Below, piece after piece: positions 1 through 6,061 of a stretch of 29,844 nt of DNA. The stretch spans positions 1 through 29,844 of the IMG/VR virus record IMGVR_UViG_3300010367_000108. The stretch is one strand, 5' to 3'. The DNA is from a virus. A program made the position numbers and the translations under genes. How positions within the stretch are numbered: the first letter of the stretch is position 1; each line of letters opens with the position of its first letter. Under the pieces are notes generated by a model, which saw only the letters and a list, made by a program, of their open reading frames with translations, was not told where the DNA came from and ran no database searches.

Positions 1-153
1 CATCGCGGCTGGCACGGTTCCCGCCATCACCGGCATCACTGGAACCCGCATCGCAGCTACCGGAGCCACTACTGGCGCGGTCATCACCGCGGCTGGTACA
101 AGCATCACCGCCACCATCCCCGCTATCGGCACCATCGCTATTATCGAGCCTGA
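1..153 (+). CDS. C-terminus of a His/Arg/Tyr/Trp-rich secreted protein (5' truncated)
   Basis: Frame 1 is open from the window edge to a TGA at 151-153, giving 50 residues made almost entirely of His, Arg, Tyr, Trp, Gly and Ser, with repeated HH, YR and HR pairs. Short Gly/Cys-prefixed exported proteins of rhizobia commonly end in such tails, and that is the best match in style. The N-terminus, and therefore any signal peptide, lies outside the window. The composition shows real coding bias and is not typical of a shadow frame. Function cannot be assigned. Confidence 0.6.
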   Translation, partial: HRGWHGSRHHRHHWNPHRSYRSHYWRGHHRGWYKHHRHHPRYRHHRYYRA

Positions 154-220
154 AACCGGCTCGCTGGGTAGTTTTGATGACGATGTAGAACGGCAGTGTT
201 CGCAGGAGCGCTGCTGTAAA

Positions 221-391
221 ATGGACATTATGTTCCGAACGGCGATAGCTGCTGTTGATGAGCACGCACGACCAATCCGTCATAATAGGTTTCCCAAAAA
301 TGATGATCGCGCTGTTGCGAAGTCAGCAGCCCTCAGTCACGTCTACTTGAAGCTTCGCCCACGGCAACGCTTCGCGCGCGCCGGCGGTTAG
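221..391 (+). CDS. Possible small hypothetical protein, 56 aa
   Basis: An ATG at 221 opens a 56-residue frame ending in TAG at 391. The product is basic (many Arg, Lys and His) with no recognisable domain, membrane segment or signal peptide. No strong Shine-Dalgarno sequence precedes the ATG. It is the only sizeable frame between the left-edge gene and 539, so the interval 154-538 is otherwise empty apart from a T7 run near 392. It may well be non-coding. Confidence 0.18.
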   Translation: MDIMFRTAIAAVDEHARPIRHNRFPKNDDRAVAKSAALSHVYLKLRPRQRFARAGG

Positions 392-538
392 CTTTTTTTC
401 AGCATGCCATTGAGGGCGGATAGCCCGGAGCAACGGCGCGACGTGAGCCGCCAAGAATGAAGGCTCAAATCAGATACCGTCTTGCGACTCAAGCGGTAGT
501 AATGTCTTCTCTCTTCGCAACCAATCGAGGAGAGATAC

Positions 539-739
539 ATGCCTCTTGTAAAACTCACTTTTGCTACGGCGGGAGACCCGCCGATTCACATCAATCCATT
601 GCAGGTCGTAGCTGTCAGAACGATGGGACAGAACACCGCAGTGTTCGTTGCCGTCGCAGGTAAAGATGGTGGTCTACAGCATATCAGCGTTCGCGAGACG
701 GTGGATGTCACGGTCACTCGCCTTAATATGGTTGGGTGA
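539..739 (+). CDS. Small hypothetical protein, 66 aa, beta-rich
   Basis: ATG at 539 is preceded by a good purine-rich ribosome site (GAGGAGAG, 527-534), which decides the start. The 66-aa product alternates hydrophobic and polar residues in a way that suggests a small all-beta fold: an N-terminal strand, an 'INPLQVVAVR' segment, and a C-terminal 'ISVRETVDVTVTRL' segment. This layout resembles the FlbD-like small proteins (strand, 'xNPxxI..V', strand, 'V.ESV.EV'), but the similarity is by eye only. The next gene starts one base after its stop, so the two are probably co-transcribed and translationally coupled. Confidence 0.6.
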   Translation: MPLVKLTFATAGDPPIHINPLQVVAVRTMGQNTAVFVAVAGKDGGLQHISVRETVDVTVTRLNMVG

Positions 740-740
740 A

Positions 741-1139
741 ATGACAGACCAACCTACTACAATAGAGATGCCGTGGGGTTCAGTGACAATCTATACCAAC
801 GGTAACGTGGTCGCTGAAACGTCCGCCGCCATCGTGAGTACCTCGACCGACGGAAATTGCGTAGTAACCTTCAAGTTGCAAGTAAACAAGGTTACGCTTG
901 CAAATATATTAGATGTCAGCGCCCATCTCATCACGAATGCCGATGAGAATACCCTGCACAAAATAGCGTTTCACGACGGGGGCTCGTATGAATTGAGCTA
1001 CGGTAAAGACGGCACAATAAAGCATCTGTCAGGCAATAATATATCGACACAAATTTCCAATGAGGGTGAGATTTGTGTTGGTTCTCGCTCCCCTAGGCAG
1101 ACTTCGCTTACTACACCGACCTCAGTTCCAATACCTTGA
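741..1139 (+). CDS. Hypothetical protein, 132 aa, downstream partner of the 66-aa gene
   Basis: I chose the ATG at 741, one base after the TGA of the preceding gene (737-739), over the longer frame from 648 because the extra N-terminus overlaps that gene. The product starts MTDQPTTIEM and contains alternating beta-type segments ('GSVTIYTNGNVVAET', 'CVVTFKLQVNKVTL') followed by a polar C-terminus. There is no signal peptide, membrane helix or familiar domain. Codon use is AT-richer than in the prophage genes. The last 15 residues (about 1095-1139) overlap what looks like a decayed sequence, so the original C-terminus may have been changed by rearrangement. Confidence 0.5.
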   Translation: MTDQPTTIEMPWGSVTIYTNGNVVAETSAAIVSTSTDGNCVVTFKLQVNKVTLANILDVSAHLITNADENTLHKIAFHDGGSYELSYGKDGTIKHLSGNNISTQISNEGEICVGSRSPRQTSLTTPTSVPIP

Positions 1140-1295
1140 GGTCGTCTCCGACCCGTCCAAGTACGCCGGCTCCACGTCCGCAGCAACCTGGCTTTTTATC
1201 AGAATGCGCTGAAAGCGGCAGCGAAGTTCCATGACGATGTGAAAAGCTTGGTGAAGATCCTAAAGGGCAGAAGTACAGAATCTACAATCGACTAG
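1097..1295 (+). pseudogene. Possible remnant of a decayed gene in three successive frames
   Basis: Three adjacent plus-strand segments read as protein-like sequence in different frames: ADFAYYTDLSSNT from 1097, EVVSDPSKYAGSTSAATWL from 1138, and QNALKAAAKFHDDVKSLVKI from 1200, ending at TAG 1293-1295. Together they would make a continuous 60-70-residue C-terminus if two frameshifts are assumed. The parent family is not recognised. This rests on residue composition alone and could be chance. Confidence 0.2.
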
Positions 1296-1400
1296 CAAAG
1301 GCATTCCGGGGGAATTTCCAGCGTCGGAGTCCGCCCATGCACATTAAGAGAGGAATATTGCCACAAAATTAAAGGCTACTGTTGTCCGCCAGCAGTAACC

Positions 1401-1450
1401 GGAATAGCCGGGATCGACCGGGAATAAACGGGAATGGTCGGGAACTGCCT
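1401..1450 (+). repeat. Five imperfect 10-nt tandem repeats, GGAAT-type
   Basis: The units are GGAATAGCCG, GGATCGACCG, GGAATAAACG, GGAATGGTCG and GGAACTGCCT, in exact 10-nt register. The first four end in CG and all start with GGA. A 10-nt period places the conserved bases on the same face of the DNA helix, as in a multi-subunit protein-binding array. The repeats sit in the roughly 680-nt interval 1140-1817, which has no convincing intact gene. Confidence 0.65.
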
Positions 1451-1613
1451 GAAATATAAGGGCTTTCGGAACGCTTCGCCAAATTGAGCGGGATGTAAGA
1501 TTTGACAGGGCGGCGGCGCAAAAACGCACTCAGAAGCCGTCCAGTCAGTAAAAACCCGAAATCTGAAAGCCGCCTTCAAAAAGGCTTTTAAACAGCCTCG
1601 ACAATCTTCAAAT

Positions 1614-1795
1614 CATTGAAAAACCTAGCTGTGGCGCAAGCGGCCAGAGGACCGGCAACGGTACCGATTGACTTCCATAGGCATTGAAAAACCAATCTGA
1701 GGTTTGCCCTACAGGGAAGACCTCGGGCAGACCATGCAAAAAGGCCAGAAAACAAAGGTATTTGGCCTTACATTGGACCTGGTTGAGGTTTGCCC
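1614..1795 (+). repeat. Short dispersed direct repeats upstream of the ART-like gene
   Basis: CATTGAAAAACC occurs at 1614-1625 and 1682-1693, and TGAGGTTTGCCC occurs at 1698-1709 and 1784-1795. Between the last pair lies the inverted repeat AAGGCC (1741-1746) / GGCCTT (1764-1769). The block ends about 20 nt before the gene at 1818, so these elements could be regulatory sites for that gene or scars of past insertions. No protein-coding frame is convincing here. Confidence 0.45.
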
Positions 1796-1817
1796 AGCTA
1801 GAGGCTAGTCTGTACCA

Positions 1818-2507
1818 ATGACTGATATCGATGGAACAGACGACACGTCCTCATGGTGGCACTTTGAGCAAAGCACCGAGAACCCACGTATCGGGATACT
1901 ACATATAAGGTTTCCCACAGCCCCCTCCGATCCTCCTCCTCCGCCGTTGTCGTTGGATGAAGCGGTGGAGTACGCCATCGCAGCTATGCACGGCGGGCCG
2001 GCGGATGATCTCAGGCGAGCGTTCGACAAGATCGACGAGGACGCCGGGGTTGCCTATCGAAAGGTCTTGGAGGCCGCGACGCGCTGCGAACGGGTGTCTG
2101 ATGATTTCCGAGAGGCGCTACATTTGAATTGGACAGAGAGAGGGTTTCGCCCTCGAGATTACATCCAGGATGACGACCTGTTTATCCGCGCCTTTCGCCG
2201 GGTTTTCCCGCCTTACAATGGTGGCAGATTAGTTCTGTATCGCGGGGAGCGCTCCAGCGAACTTGAGGCTGGACGGATCGGGCTCAATTGGTCGACTGAC
2301 CAAAAGGTCGCGAGGAGATTCGCGTCTGGACTCTGCATGATCGACGGATGCGATGGTGTCTTGCTCACAGCGATCGCAGAGCCCTTGGCGATCATCACAG
2401 GTCCGAACGATCATAGCGCCAACAAGCTCGGCGAAATGGAGCATATTGTAGATCCAAGAATGCTAGTTGAACTTAAGGAAGTGGCCCGGTTTTCGCCCTC
2501 CATCTAG
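1818..2507 (+). CDS. Putative ADP-ribosyltransferase-fold protein, 229 aa
   Basis: The protein has a Pro-rich patch (residues 34-43), a helical middle, and a C-terminal half with the three spaced motifs of the R-S-E class of ADP-ribosyltransferases: 'LYRGE' (Arg142), 'NWSTD' (Ser159-Thr160) and 'GEMEHIVDP' (Glu206-x-Glu208). In known family members these positions bind NAD+ and catalyse transfer of ADP-ribose to a protein or other target. No signal peptide, transmembrane helix or secretion domain is seen, so a cytoplasmic role is likely. The gene stands alone: no partner antitoxin or hydrolase is evident within 1 kb, and direct repeats lie upstream. An AGAGG-like site lies about 12 nt before the ATG. 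The fold assignment is inferred from motif order only. Confidence 0.55.
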   Translation: MTDIDGTDDTSSWWHFEQSTENPRIGILHIRFPTAPSDPPPPPLSLDEAVEYAIAAMHGGPADDLRRAFDKIDEDAGVAYRKVLEAATRCERVSDDFREALHLNWTERGFRPRDYIQDDDLFIRAFRRVFPPYNGGRLVLYRGERSSELEAGRIGLNWSTDQKVARRFASGLCMIDGCDGVLLTAIAEPLAIITGPNDHSANKLGEMEHIVDPRMLVELKEVARFSPSI

Positions 2508-2707
2508 TTTGGCATGGCACACGCCATTGCTAGTCACTTCAGCGATTGTGCTACGCTTGACTCTTTCCTCAACAAGAACATAATAAGAACAAATGAGGCG
2601 AGAGCGATGATGCTGCCGATCTCGGCGGCTAATGTTGCTGTCTCATACCAACCCACAATTTAACCACTCACGAACCGCCATGCGCGTAGCATCTGGAGGA
2701 TGGAAAA

Positions 2708-3100
2708 GTGTATCTGAGAGACAGGTATTTTCAGGAAATCGGCCGTTGGCCGAGCGTCGATCTTGACGGCGGCTATTTCACAATATTGCGCCCAATGGAA
2801 CCCACAGAGGCAGATCCGCTGCTGCTGCGGGCGGTCGCGCAACTTGAATCAGCAAGCCAGTTCATATTCCTCTGTAAGGGCGAAGAACGGTTCAACGGCT
2901 GGACTAACACCGGCCCATCTAGCAACTGGATCGAGGTTGCTTGGTGCGAGGCAGCCGGCGTTGCAGCTATCGTTTATAGAGGCGAAGGCATTCCATCACG
3001 CGTGCAGTGGTTTGATGGGGCAACACCGGACGAAGCCATTGACCAGTGGTGCGAAGAATACGTGGTTCCAGTTCCTGTCATCGAAGACGACGACGAATGA
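2708..3100 (+). CDS. Hypothetical acidic protein, 130 aa
   Basis: A GTG at 2708 is preceded by GGAGG (about 2695-2699), which favours this start. The product is soluble and acidic, Trp-rich (WPSVDL, NGWTN, NWIEVAW, VQWFDG, DQWCEE), and ends in the acidic tail VIEDDDE. No family is recognised. It is the first of three genes on the same strand that end at an intrinsic terminator at 3784-3810, so it probably heads a small operon. The 200-nt interval before it holds only a tiny frame from 2607 (18 aa), which I do not call. Confidence 0.6.
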   Translation: MYLRDRYFQEIGRWPSVDLDGGYFTILRPMEPTEADPLLLRAVAQLESASQFIFLCKGEERFNGWTNTGPSSNWIEVAWCEAAGVAAIVYRGEGIPSRVQWFDGATPDEAIDQWCEEYVVPVPVIEDDDE

Positions 3101-3120
3101 TGTCGGCGTGATGATAGAGC

Positions 3121-3483
3121 ATGCGCGGAAATTGGATGGCCTATATCGACAGCATCGAGCCGACGCCTCGTCGCCAGTCACTCGGCACGCTGATGCCGCC
3201 GAAGGCCTCAGCTTTCCCGCTGACCTTTACGCGAGGCATGATTATCGTTCCGGCCGGCGATGTCGCTCTCCTGACCTACATCGCCCTAGCTGATCTACCG
3301 GAATGGTGGGAACTGCGCGGCCTTTGCAGCCGCTGCCGTCATAATGCTCCGCTTAGTCGACGAGTGCTTAGCCGCCGGGGCCTGCGTACGCCTTTCGTGC
3401 ATTGGCGCCGATATCTGCGCTGTACGAAGTGCAACAACAAGGAGCGCAACGAATTCGTGGCGCGAAAGATGACGAGAGACTGA
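3121..3483 (+). CDS. Hypothetical protein with two CxxC pairs (zinc-ribbon-like), 120 aa
   Basis: The C-terminal half carries Cys69-x2-Cys72 ('CSRC') and Cys101-x2-Cys104 ('CTKC') separated by a strongly basic stretch, the layout of a four-Cys zinc ribbon. The N-terminal half contains a hydrophobic 'VALLTYIALADLPEWW' segment too short and irregular to call a membrane helix with confidence. The start is uncertain: ATG at 3121 or the in-frame ATG at 3136. It lies 20 nt after the preceding gene and 3 nt before the next, which also has Cys pairs. A nucleic-acid-binding role is plausible from the basic, zinc-ribbon-like layout but not proven. Confidence 0.6.
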   Translation: MRGNWMAYIDSIEPTPRRQSLGTLMPPKASAFPLTFTRGMIIVPAGDVALLTYIALADLPEWWELRGLCSRCRHNAPLSRRVLSRRGLRTPFVHWRRYLRCTKCNNKERNEFVARKMTRD

Positions 3484-3486
3484 AAC

Positions 3487-3753
3487 ATGTCGCGAAAATT
3501 CCTGCCGACAAACGCTGACTTTGGATCACTTAACGTCATTCCCCATGATGCGATTTTCATGGTTCGATGCCTCGCGTGCGGCGAGATGCGCGAGGTAAAC
3601 CGCCTGTTTCTAGAGGAAAAGGCCGGACACACCGCGCAGCTGAAGGTCATAGAGAAGCGGTTGAAGTGCTCATGCGGCCAGAAGGCAGCAAAGCTTATGG
3701 CCGGATACTATGGGGTCGAACATCCTAGACTTGGCTCGAAAGACCGTAGCTGA
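3487..3753 (+). CDS. Hypothetical small Cys-pair protein, 88 aa
   Basis: The product contains Cys28-x2-Cys31 ('CLAC') and Cys61-x-Cys63 ('CSC') flanking a helical, charged segment, suggesting a metal-bound zinc-ribbon-like fold. The gene begins 3 nt after its neighbour's stop with an A-rich leader, consistent with co-translation, and the operon ends at the terminator 30 nt downstream. Sharing Cys pairs with the preceding gene suggests that the two work together or derive from related modules. No named family is recognised. Confidence 0.6.
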   Translation: MSRKFLPTNADFGSLNVIPHDAIFMVRCLACGEMREVNRLFLEEKAGHTAQLKVIEKRLKCSCGQKAAKLMAGYYGVEHPRLGSKDRS

Positions 3754-3783
3754 ACGTTACGGCCTCCCAAGAGCGCAACATTG

Positions 3784-3810
3784 CCGGCCGATCACCTCGG
3801 CCGGTTTTTC
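3784..3810 (+). terminator. Rho-independent terminator
   Basis: CCGGCCGA (3784-3791), a 5-nt loop, and TCGGCCGG (3797-3804) form a perfect 8-bp GC-rich stem followed by TTTTT. It lies 30 nt after the stop of the Cys-pair gene and closes the 2708-3753 operon. Confidence 0.85.
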
Positions 3811-3819
3811 GTTGAAGGC

Positions 3820-3861
3820 ATAAGCGATATCGGTTATACGTTTATAAGAGATATCGCTTAT
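3820..3861 (+). promoter_or_regulatory. Perfect 12-bp inverted repeat, probable operator
   Basis: ATAAGCGATATC (3820-3831) and GATATCGCTTAT (3850-3861) are exact inverse complements separated by 18 nt. A further related core, CGATATCGGATAG, lies near 3896. The repeat sits directly upstream of the ribbon-helix-helix gene's ribosome site. Such DNA-binding proteins usually bind short repeated half-sites and repress their own promoter, so autoregulation is the simplest reading. Confidence 0.6.
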
Positions 3862-3882
3862 GTGTGCTGTCTGGAGGCGAGA

Positions 3883-4104
3883 TTGACTGACTTTCCGATA
3901 TCGGATAGTTCCCGTCGCATGGGGCGACCACCACTCAACGTGAAAGCAATACTTGTGCGCCTGCCGGAAGGCATGGACAAACGTATTGACGCCCTGGTTG
4001 GCAAGAACAAGCGTGCAGAATTCATCCGCGATGCAGTTTCTAGAGAACTGCAACGCCTGGAGCGCGCGGCCAGCAAACAACCTCCCGAAAACGATGACGC
4101 CTAA
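3883..4104 (+). CDS. Ribbon-helix-helix (CopG-like) DNA-binding protein, 73 aa
   Basis: The core 'LNVKAILVRLPEGMDKRIDA' followed by 'RAEFIRDAVSRELQRLE' is the strand-helix-helix pattern of the Arc/CopG family, which binds DNA as a dimer through the N-terminal strand. I chose the TTG at 3883 because a GGAGG (3873-3877) lies five bases upstream. An ATG at 3919 would leave only the RHH core. No toxin gene follows on either strand, so if it is antitoxin-like it is an orphan. It is the last gene before the prophage control region and could be host or phage. The upstream perfect inverted repeat suggests self-repression. Confidence 0.65.
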   Translation: MTDFPISDSSRRMGRPPLNVKAILVRLPEGMDKRIDALVGKNKRAEFIRDAVSRELQRLERAASKQPPENDDA

Positions 4105-4257
4105 AATATCAGGCGCGAAAGTAAGCATACTTAAAGTCACATAGACCCGGAAGCATACTCGCCCCTTGCGAGTGGGTTCCGGCGTCACTAGCTTCAACTT
4201 CTTTGTCTAGCAATGCCGTGGGGGCACATTAATTATCATGCAGTATTTCTAGGTCAT

Positions 4258-4306
4258 TGACCGCGTCACGCGGTCAGCTCGTCATGCTTTCCACGAACTG
4301 CATGAC
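4258..4306. repeat. Two consecutive inverted repeats downstream of the repressor gene
   Basis: TGACCGCG (4258-4265) pairs with CGCGGTCA (4269-4276) across 3 nt, and GTCATGC (4281-4287) pairs with GCATGAC (4300-4306) across 12 nt. Both are perfect. Neither is followed by a T-run on either strand, so they are not clear intrinsic terminators. They lie between the repressor's stop and the flank and may belong to the phage left-end control or transposase-binding region, or help end repressor transcription. Confidence 0.5.
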
Positions 4307-4346
4307 CCTCAACCTCAAATCATCGATGCTCGTCACCTGGCCTAAC

Positions 4347-4386
4347 TTGCCGGGAACTGTCGAATGTTGCCGGAAACTCTGTTGAT
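4347..4386 (+). repeat. Two 20-nt direct repeats, candidate transposase-binding sites at the phage left end
   Basis: TTGCCGGGAACTGTCGAATG (4347-4366) is followed immediately by TTGCCGGAAACTCTGTTGAT (4367-4386). They share TTGCCGG, AACT and further positions in a 20-nt period, two helical turns. MuA-type transposases bind several roughly 20-nt sites near each phage end, and this is where the left end should be. The role is inferred, and the 5'-TG terminus itself was not identified. Confidence 0.4.
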
Positions 4387-4404
4387 CCAGGCTTGGCTTG
4401 ACGA

Positions 4405-4929
4405 TCATGAGGCCGTGCGTTTGCTCGATAACAGGTTTTCCGCCTTGTTTCTCAACTCAGCACGGATGCCGTCTTCCACCCATTGCAACGACTTAGTTAC
4501 GCTCTGCAAATCGTCGTTCTCACCAATTCTCGCCAAGAGATTTTCATACCATCGAGTGAGAACTTTCGCCTTCTGATTGCCTGGGAGCGTAACTCCCATC
4601 TCTTCGTAGACACGCTCAATTAATTGGATGAGCGGCTCCAAAGCGCCCACCAGTCTCTCAGTTCGCGGCGATAGTACGCTCTCCGAAGCAGCGACGGGCG
4701 CATCGCCCAATCCGGTAATCACCCAGTTTATGTCGACGCCGTGCTGGTCCGACAACCAGTAGAGAAGCGAAATTGGTATTTCACGCGCACCCTGCTCGTA
4801 CTTTGCGATCGTGGGCTCCGCGAGATTTACCGCAGCCGCAAATGCCTTCTGTGAAGCATACCCGGCGTTCAATCGCGCCGTAGCAAGGCGCTTGCCCGCG
4901 GCTTTCCAAAGTTCCTTGTCAGTCGCCAT
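4405..4929 (-). CDS. c: HTH (Cro/C1-type) lysogeny repressor, 174 aa
   Basis: The N-terminal 65 residues form a helix-turn-helix of the XRE/Cro-C1 type ('LATARLNAGYASQKAFAAAV' then 'EPTIAKYEQGAREIP'). The rest is helical and polar and probably mediates dimerisation. It has no LexA-like Ser-Lys peptidase, so self-cleavage is unlikely. The frame extends upstream to 5004, but I start at the ATG at 4929: the longer N-terminus would run through the operator palindromes. The gene is divergent from the Ner-like gene and sits leftmost, exactly where Mu carries its c repressor. By analogy it should silence the early promoter in the lysogen. Confidence 0.85.
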   Translation of the reverse strand: MATDKELWKAAGKRLATARLNAGYASQKAFAAAVNLAEPTIAKYEQGAREIPISLLYWLSDQHGVDINWVITGLGDAPVAASESVLSPRTERLVGALEPLIQLIERVYEEMGVTLPGNQKAKVLTRWYENLLARIGENDDLQSVTKSLQWVEDGIRAELRNKAENLLSSKRTAS

Positions 4930-4935
4930 GCTACG

Positions 4936-4974
4936 CACCCAAATTGGGTGTTTACAACACACCCGTTTTGGGTT
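4936..4974. promoter_or_regulatory. Operator region between the repressor and ner-like genes
   Basis: CACCCAA-A-TTGGGTG (4936-4950) is a perfect palindrome, and CACCCGTTTTGGGTT (4960-4974) is a near copy 24 nt away. An additional ACCCC follows. The first palindrome lies seven bases before the repressor ATG. Two spaced copies in the divergent control region are what one expects of repressor and/or Ner operators overlapping both promoters. I could not assign -35/-10 boxes with confidence. Confidence 0.65.
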
Positions 4975-5007
4975 ACCCCTTTCTGTGTTCGCAGATTTCA
5001 ACATCCC

Positions 5008-5034
5008 AAAAAAGGAGGCCGGTCCAGGGCCTCC
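5008..5034 (-). terminator. Leftward rho-independent terminator in the early leader
   Basis: On the minus strand GGAGGCC, a 7-nt loop and GGCCTCC (5034 to 5014) are followed by six T (5013 to 5008). Read rightward the hairpin has no T-run, only CTTCT. It would stop leftward transcription before it enters the repressor promoter region, so it faces against the early operon. Confidence 0.7.
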
Positions 5035-5052
5035 CTTCTGGAAGGACTACTT

Positions 5053-5394
5053 ATGCATTCTGGTACTGCCAGCGGCAAGATTGCCCGCGAAGAACGCAAG
5101 CGCCTGGAGGAGGTTGCTCGCATAAAAGGCAAGCTCCTCGTCAAGAAACTAACCCTGACATGGATCGACGAACAATATGGCCTGCCGACCGGAACGGCCG
5201 GCAACACCCTGTACGAACCTCACCTTGCGGGCGAGCGCGCCATCGCGGCGGCACTGGGCACGCGCCCCCATCTGCTTTGGCGTTCCCGCTACCGGGCTGA
5301 CGGTCGTCGCCACTCCCCCCAACCCATGGCGAACTACCGCCAGGGACGCCGTTCCTCTGTTGTCTATTCAGACAGCCAGAGGGCCGTTGCATGA
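5053..5394 (+). CDS. ner: Ner-like HTH transcriptional regulator, 113 aa
   Basis: Residues 28-82 match the Mu Ner/Nlp pattern: 'LTLTWIDEQYGLPTGTAGNT' (helix-turn-helix) followed by 'GERAIAAALGTRPHLLWRSR', whose 'IA.AL...P..iWpSRY' ending is the family hallmark. In Mu, Ner represses the early and repressor promoters after infection. The ATG at 5053 follows GGAAGGA, so I do not use the long upstream frame extending to 4948. Compared with Mu Ner (about 75 aa) it has about 25 extra N-terminal residues and a basic 30-residue tail. It overlaps the next gene by 4 nt. Confidence 0.85.
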   Translation: MHSGTASGKIAREERKRLEEVARIKGKLLVKKLTLTWIDEQYGLPTGTAGNTLYEPHLAGERAIAAALGTRPHLLWRSRYRADGRRHSPQPMANYRQGRRSSVVYSDSQRAVA

Positions 5395-5705
5395 CAAGGC
5401 GCGGACGGATGACTGTTCTAGCCCTTTTTGTCCGGCGCCAGCCTTCTGAGCTGGTCGGCAGGGTGTCTATCGCTCAACCCCGGCTGTCCAGTGCCGCTAC
5501 CGTCCGCGCCACACCCCAACAATCCATTTTTCCGCCGGACGCCACAATGACGAAAACGCACGGGAAAATTGGCGCTCGGAACCCCTTCATCCCCACCATT
5601 CCACCGGCTTGCCGGCTACTGGAATGGCTACTCGTCGGCAGCACCACGGTTGCAGGCACGGTTGCCGCAGCTCTCGCCGTCGCTCACCAGATGGGAGCAT
5701 TCTAA
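5391..5705 (+). CDS. Small early protein with C-terminal membrane helix, 104 aa
   Basis: ATG at 5391 overlaps the ner-like stop (ATGA) and has GAGGG seven bases upstream, supporting translational coupling. The N-terminal 50 residues are low in recognisable structure (Arg/Pro/Ser rich). The last 30 ('EWLLVGSTTVAGTVAAALAV') form one hydrophobic helix. A shorter start at 5547 would give a 52-aa membrane protein and cannot be excluded, since only the C-terminal half looks well conserved in style. Its stop overlaps the next ATG by one base. The function is unknown. Confidence 0.5.
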   Translation: MTRRGRMTVLALFVRRQPSELVGRVSIAQPRLSSAATVRATPQQSIFPPDATMTKTHGKIGARNPFIPTIPPACRLLEWLLVGSTTVAGTVAAALAVAHQMGAF

Positions 5706-6061
5706 TGAACCCCTACTCCGAACCGGAACGCCTCACGGTCATGCTGGCCTGCTGCTACAAGGCCTCGCAGCAGCACTTCTCGCACCTGCCGTTGCGTTAC
5801 CTCATCAGCCCACCCAATCACATGTTGGATGCCGCTCTTGCGCGACAGGTCGCGCTCTACATCTTCCACGACGAATTCAACGTTCCTCGTCGGCGCGTCG
5901 TCGCGATGCTCGGCATCGCACGTTCGACGATGTTGATGGCTGTTCGCGTCATCGAATCCCGCCGCGAAGACGGTGTCTTTGACAGGATGTACCATCGCGC
6001 AGCTTCTCGCGCCGGCGACCTGTTCATGGCCGAGCTGGCAAAAGCTGCGGAGGCCGCGTGA
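5705..6061 (+). CDS. DnaA-domain-IV-like helix-turn-helix protein, 118 aa
   Basis: Residues 40-90 read 'ALARQVALYIFHDEFNVPRR' then 'VVAMLGIARSTMLMAVRVIE', closely following the DnaA C-terminal DNA-binding domain (R-Q-hA-hYh, a second HTH helix with R-S-T, then V-hxAVRxIE). DnaA itself binds 9-bp boxes through this domain. Here no AAA+ ATPase is attached, so this would be a stand-alone DNA binder, perhaps a regulator or a factor that recruits host replication. It has a GGGAG ribosome site, starts within the previous stop (TAATG), and adjoins the ParB-like gene. Confidence 0.65.
   Translation: MNPYSEPERLTVMLACCYKASQQHFSHLPLRYLISPPNHMLDAALARQVALYIFHDEFNVPRRRVVAMLGIARSTMLMAVRVIESRREDGVFDRMYHRAASRAGDLFMAELAKAAEAA

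Noticed and set aside
457-663. 68-codon frame overlapping the 66-aa gene
   Set aside because: It overlaps a gene with a strong ribosome site and gives a His/Cys/Arg-rich shadow-like product.
1401-1450. CRISPR array
   Set aside because: The 10-nt units lack unique spacers of CRISPR size, and there are no cas genes in the window.
2607-2663. 18-codon frame with purine-rich leader before 2708
   Set aside because: It is too short to support, and the following gene has its own ribosome site; a leader peptide cannot be shown.
3757-4197. 146-codon minus-strand frame opposite the RHH gene
   Set aside because: The plus strand has a clear ribbon-helix-helix product, terminator and operator in the same span; the minus frame has no motif and crosses the terminator.
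4948-5052. Upstream extension of the ner-like gene
   Set aside because: It would place coding sequence through the operator and leader hairpin, and the internal ATG at 5053 has the ribosome site.
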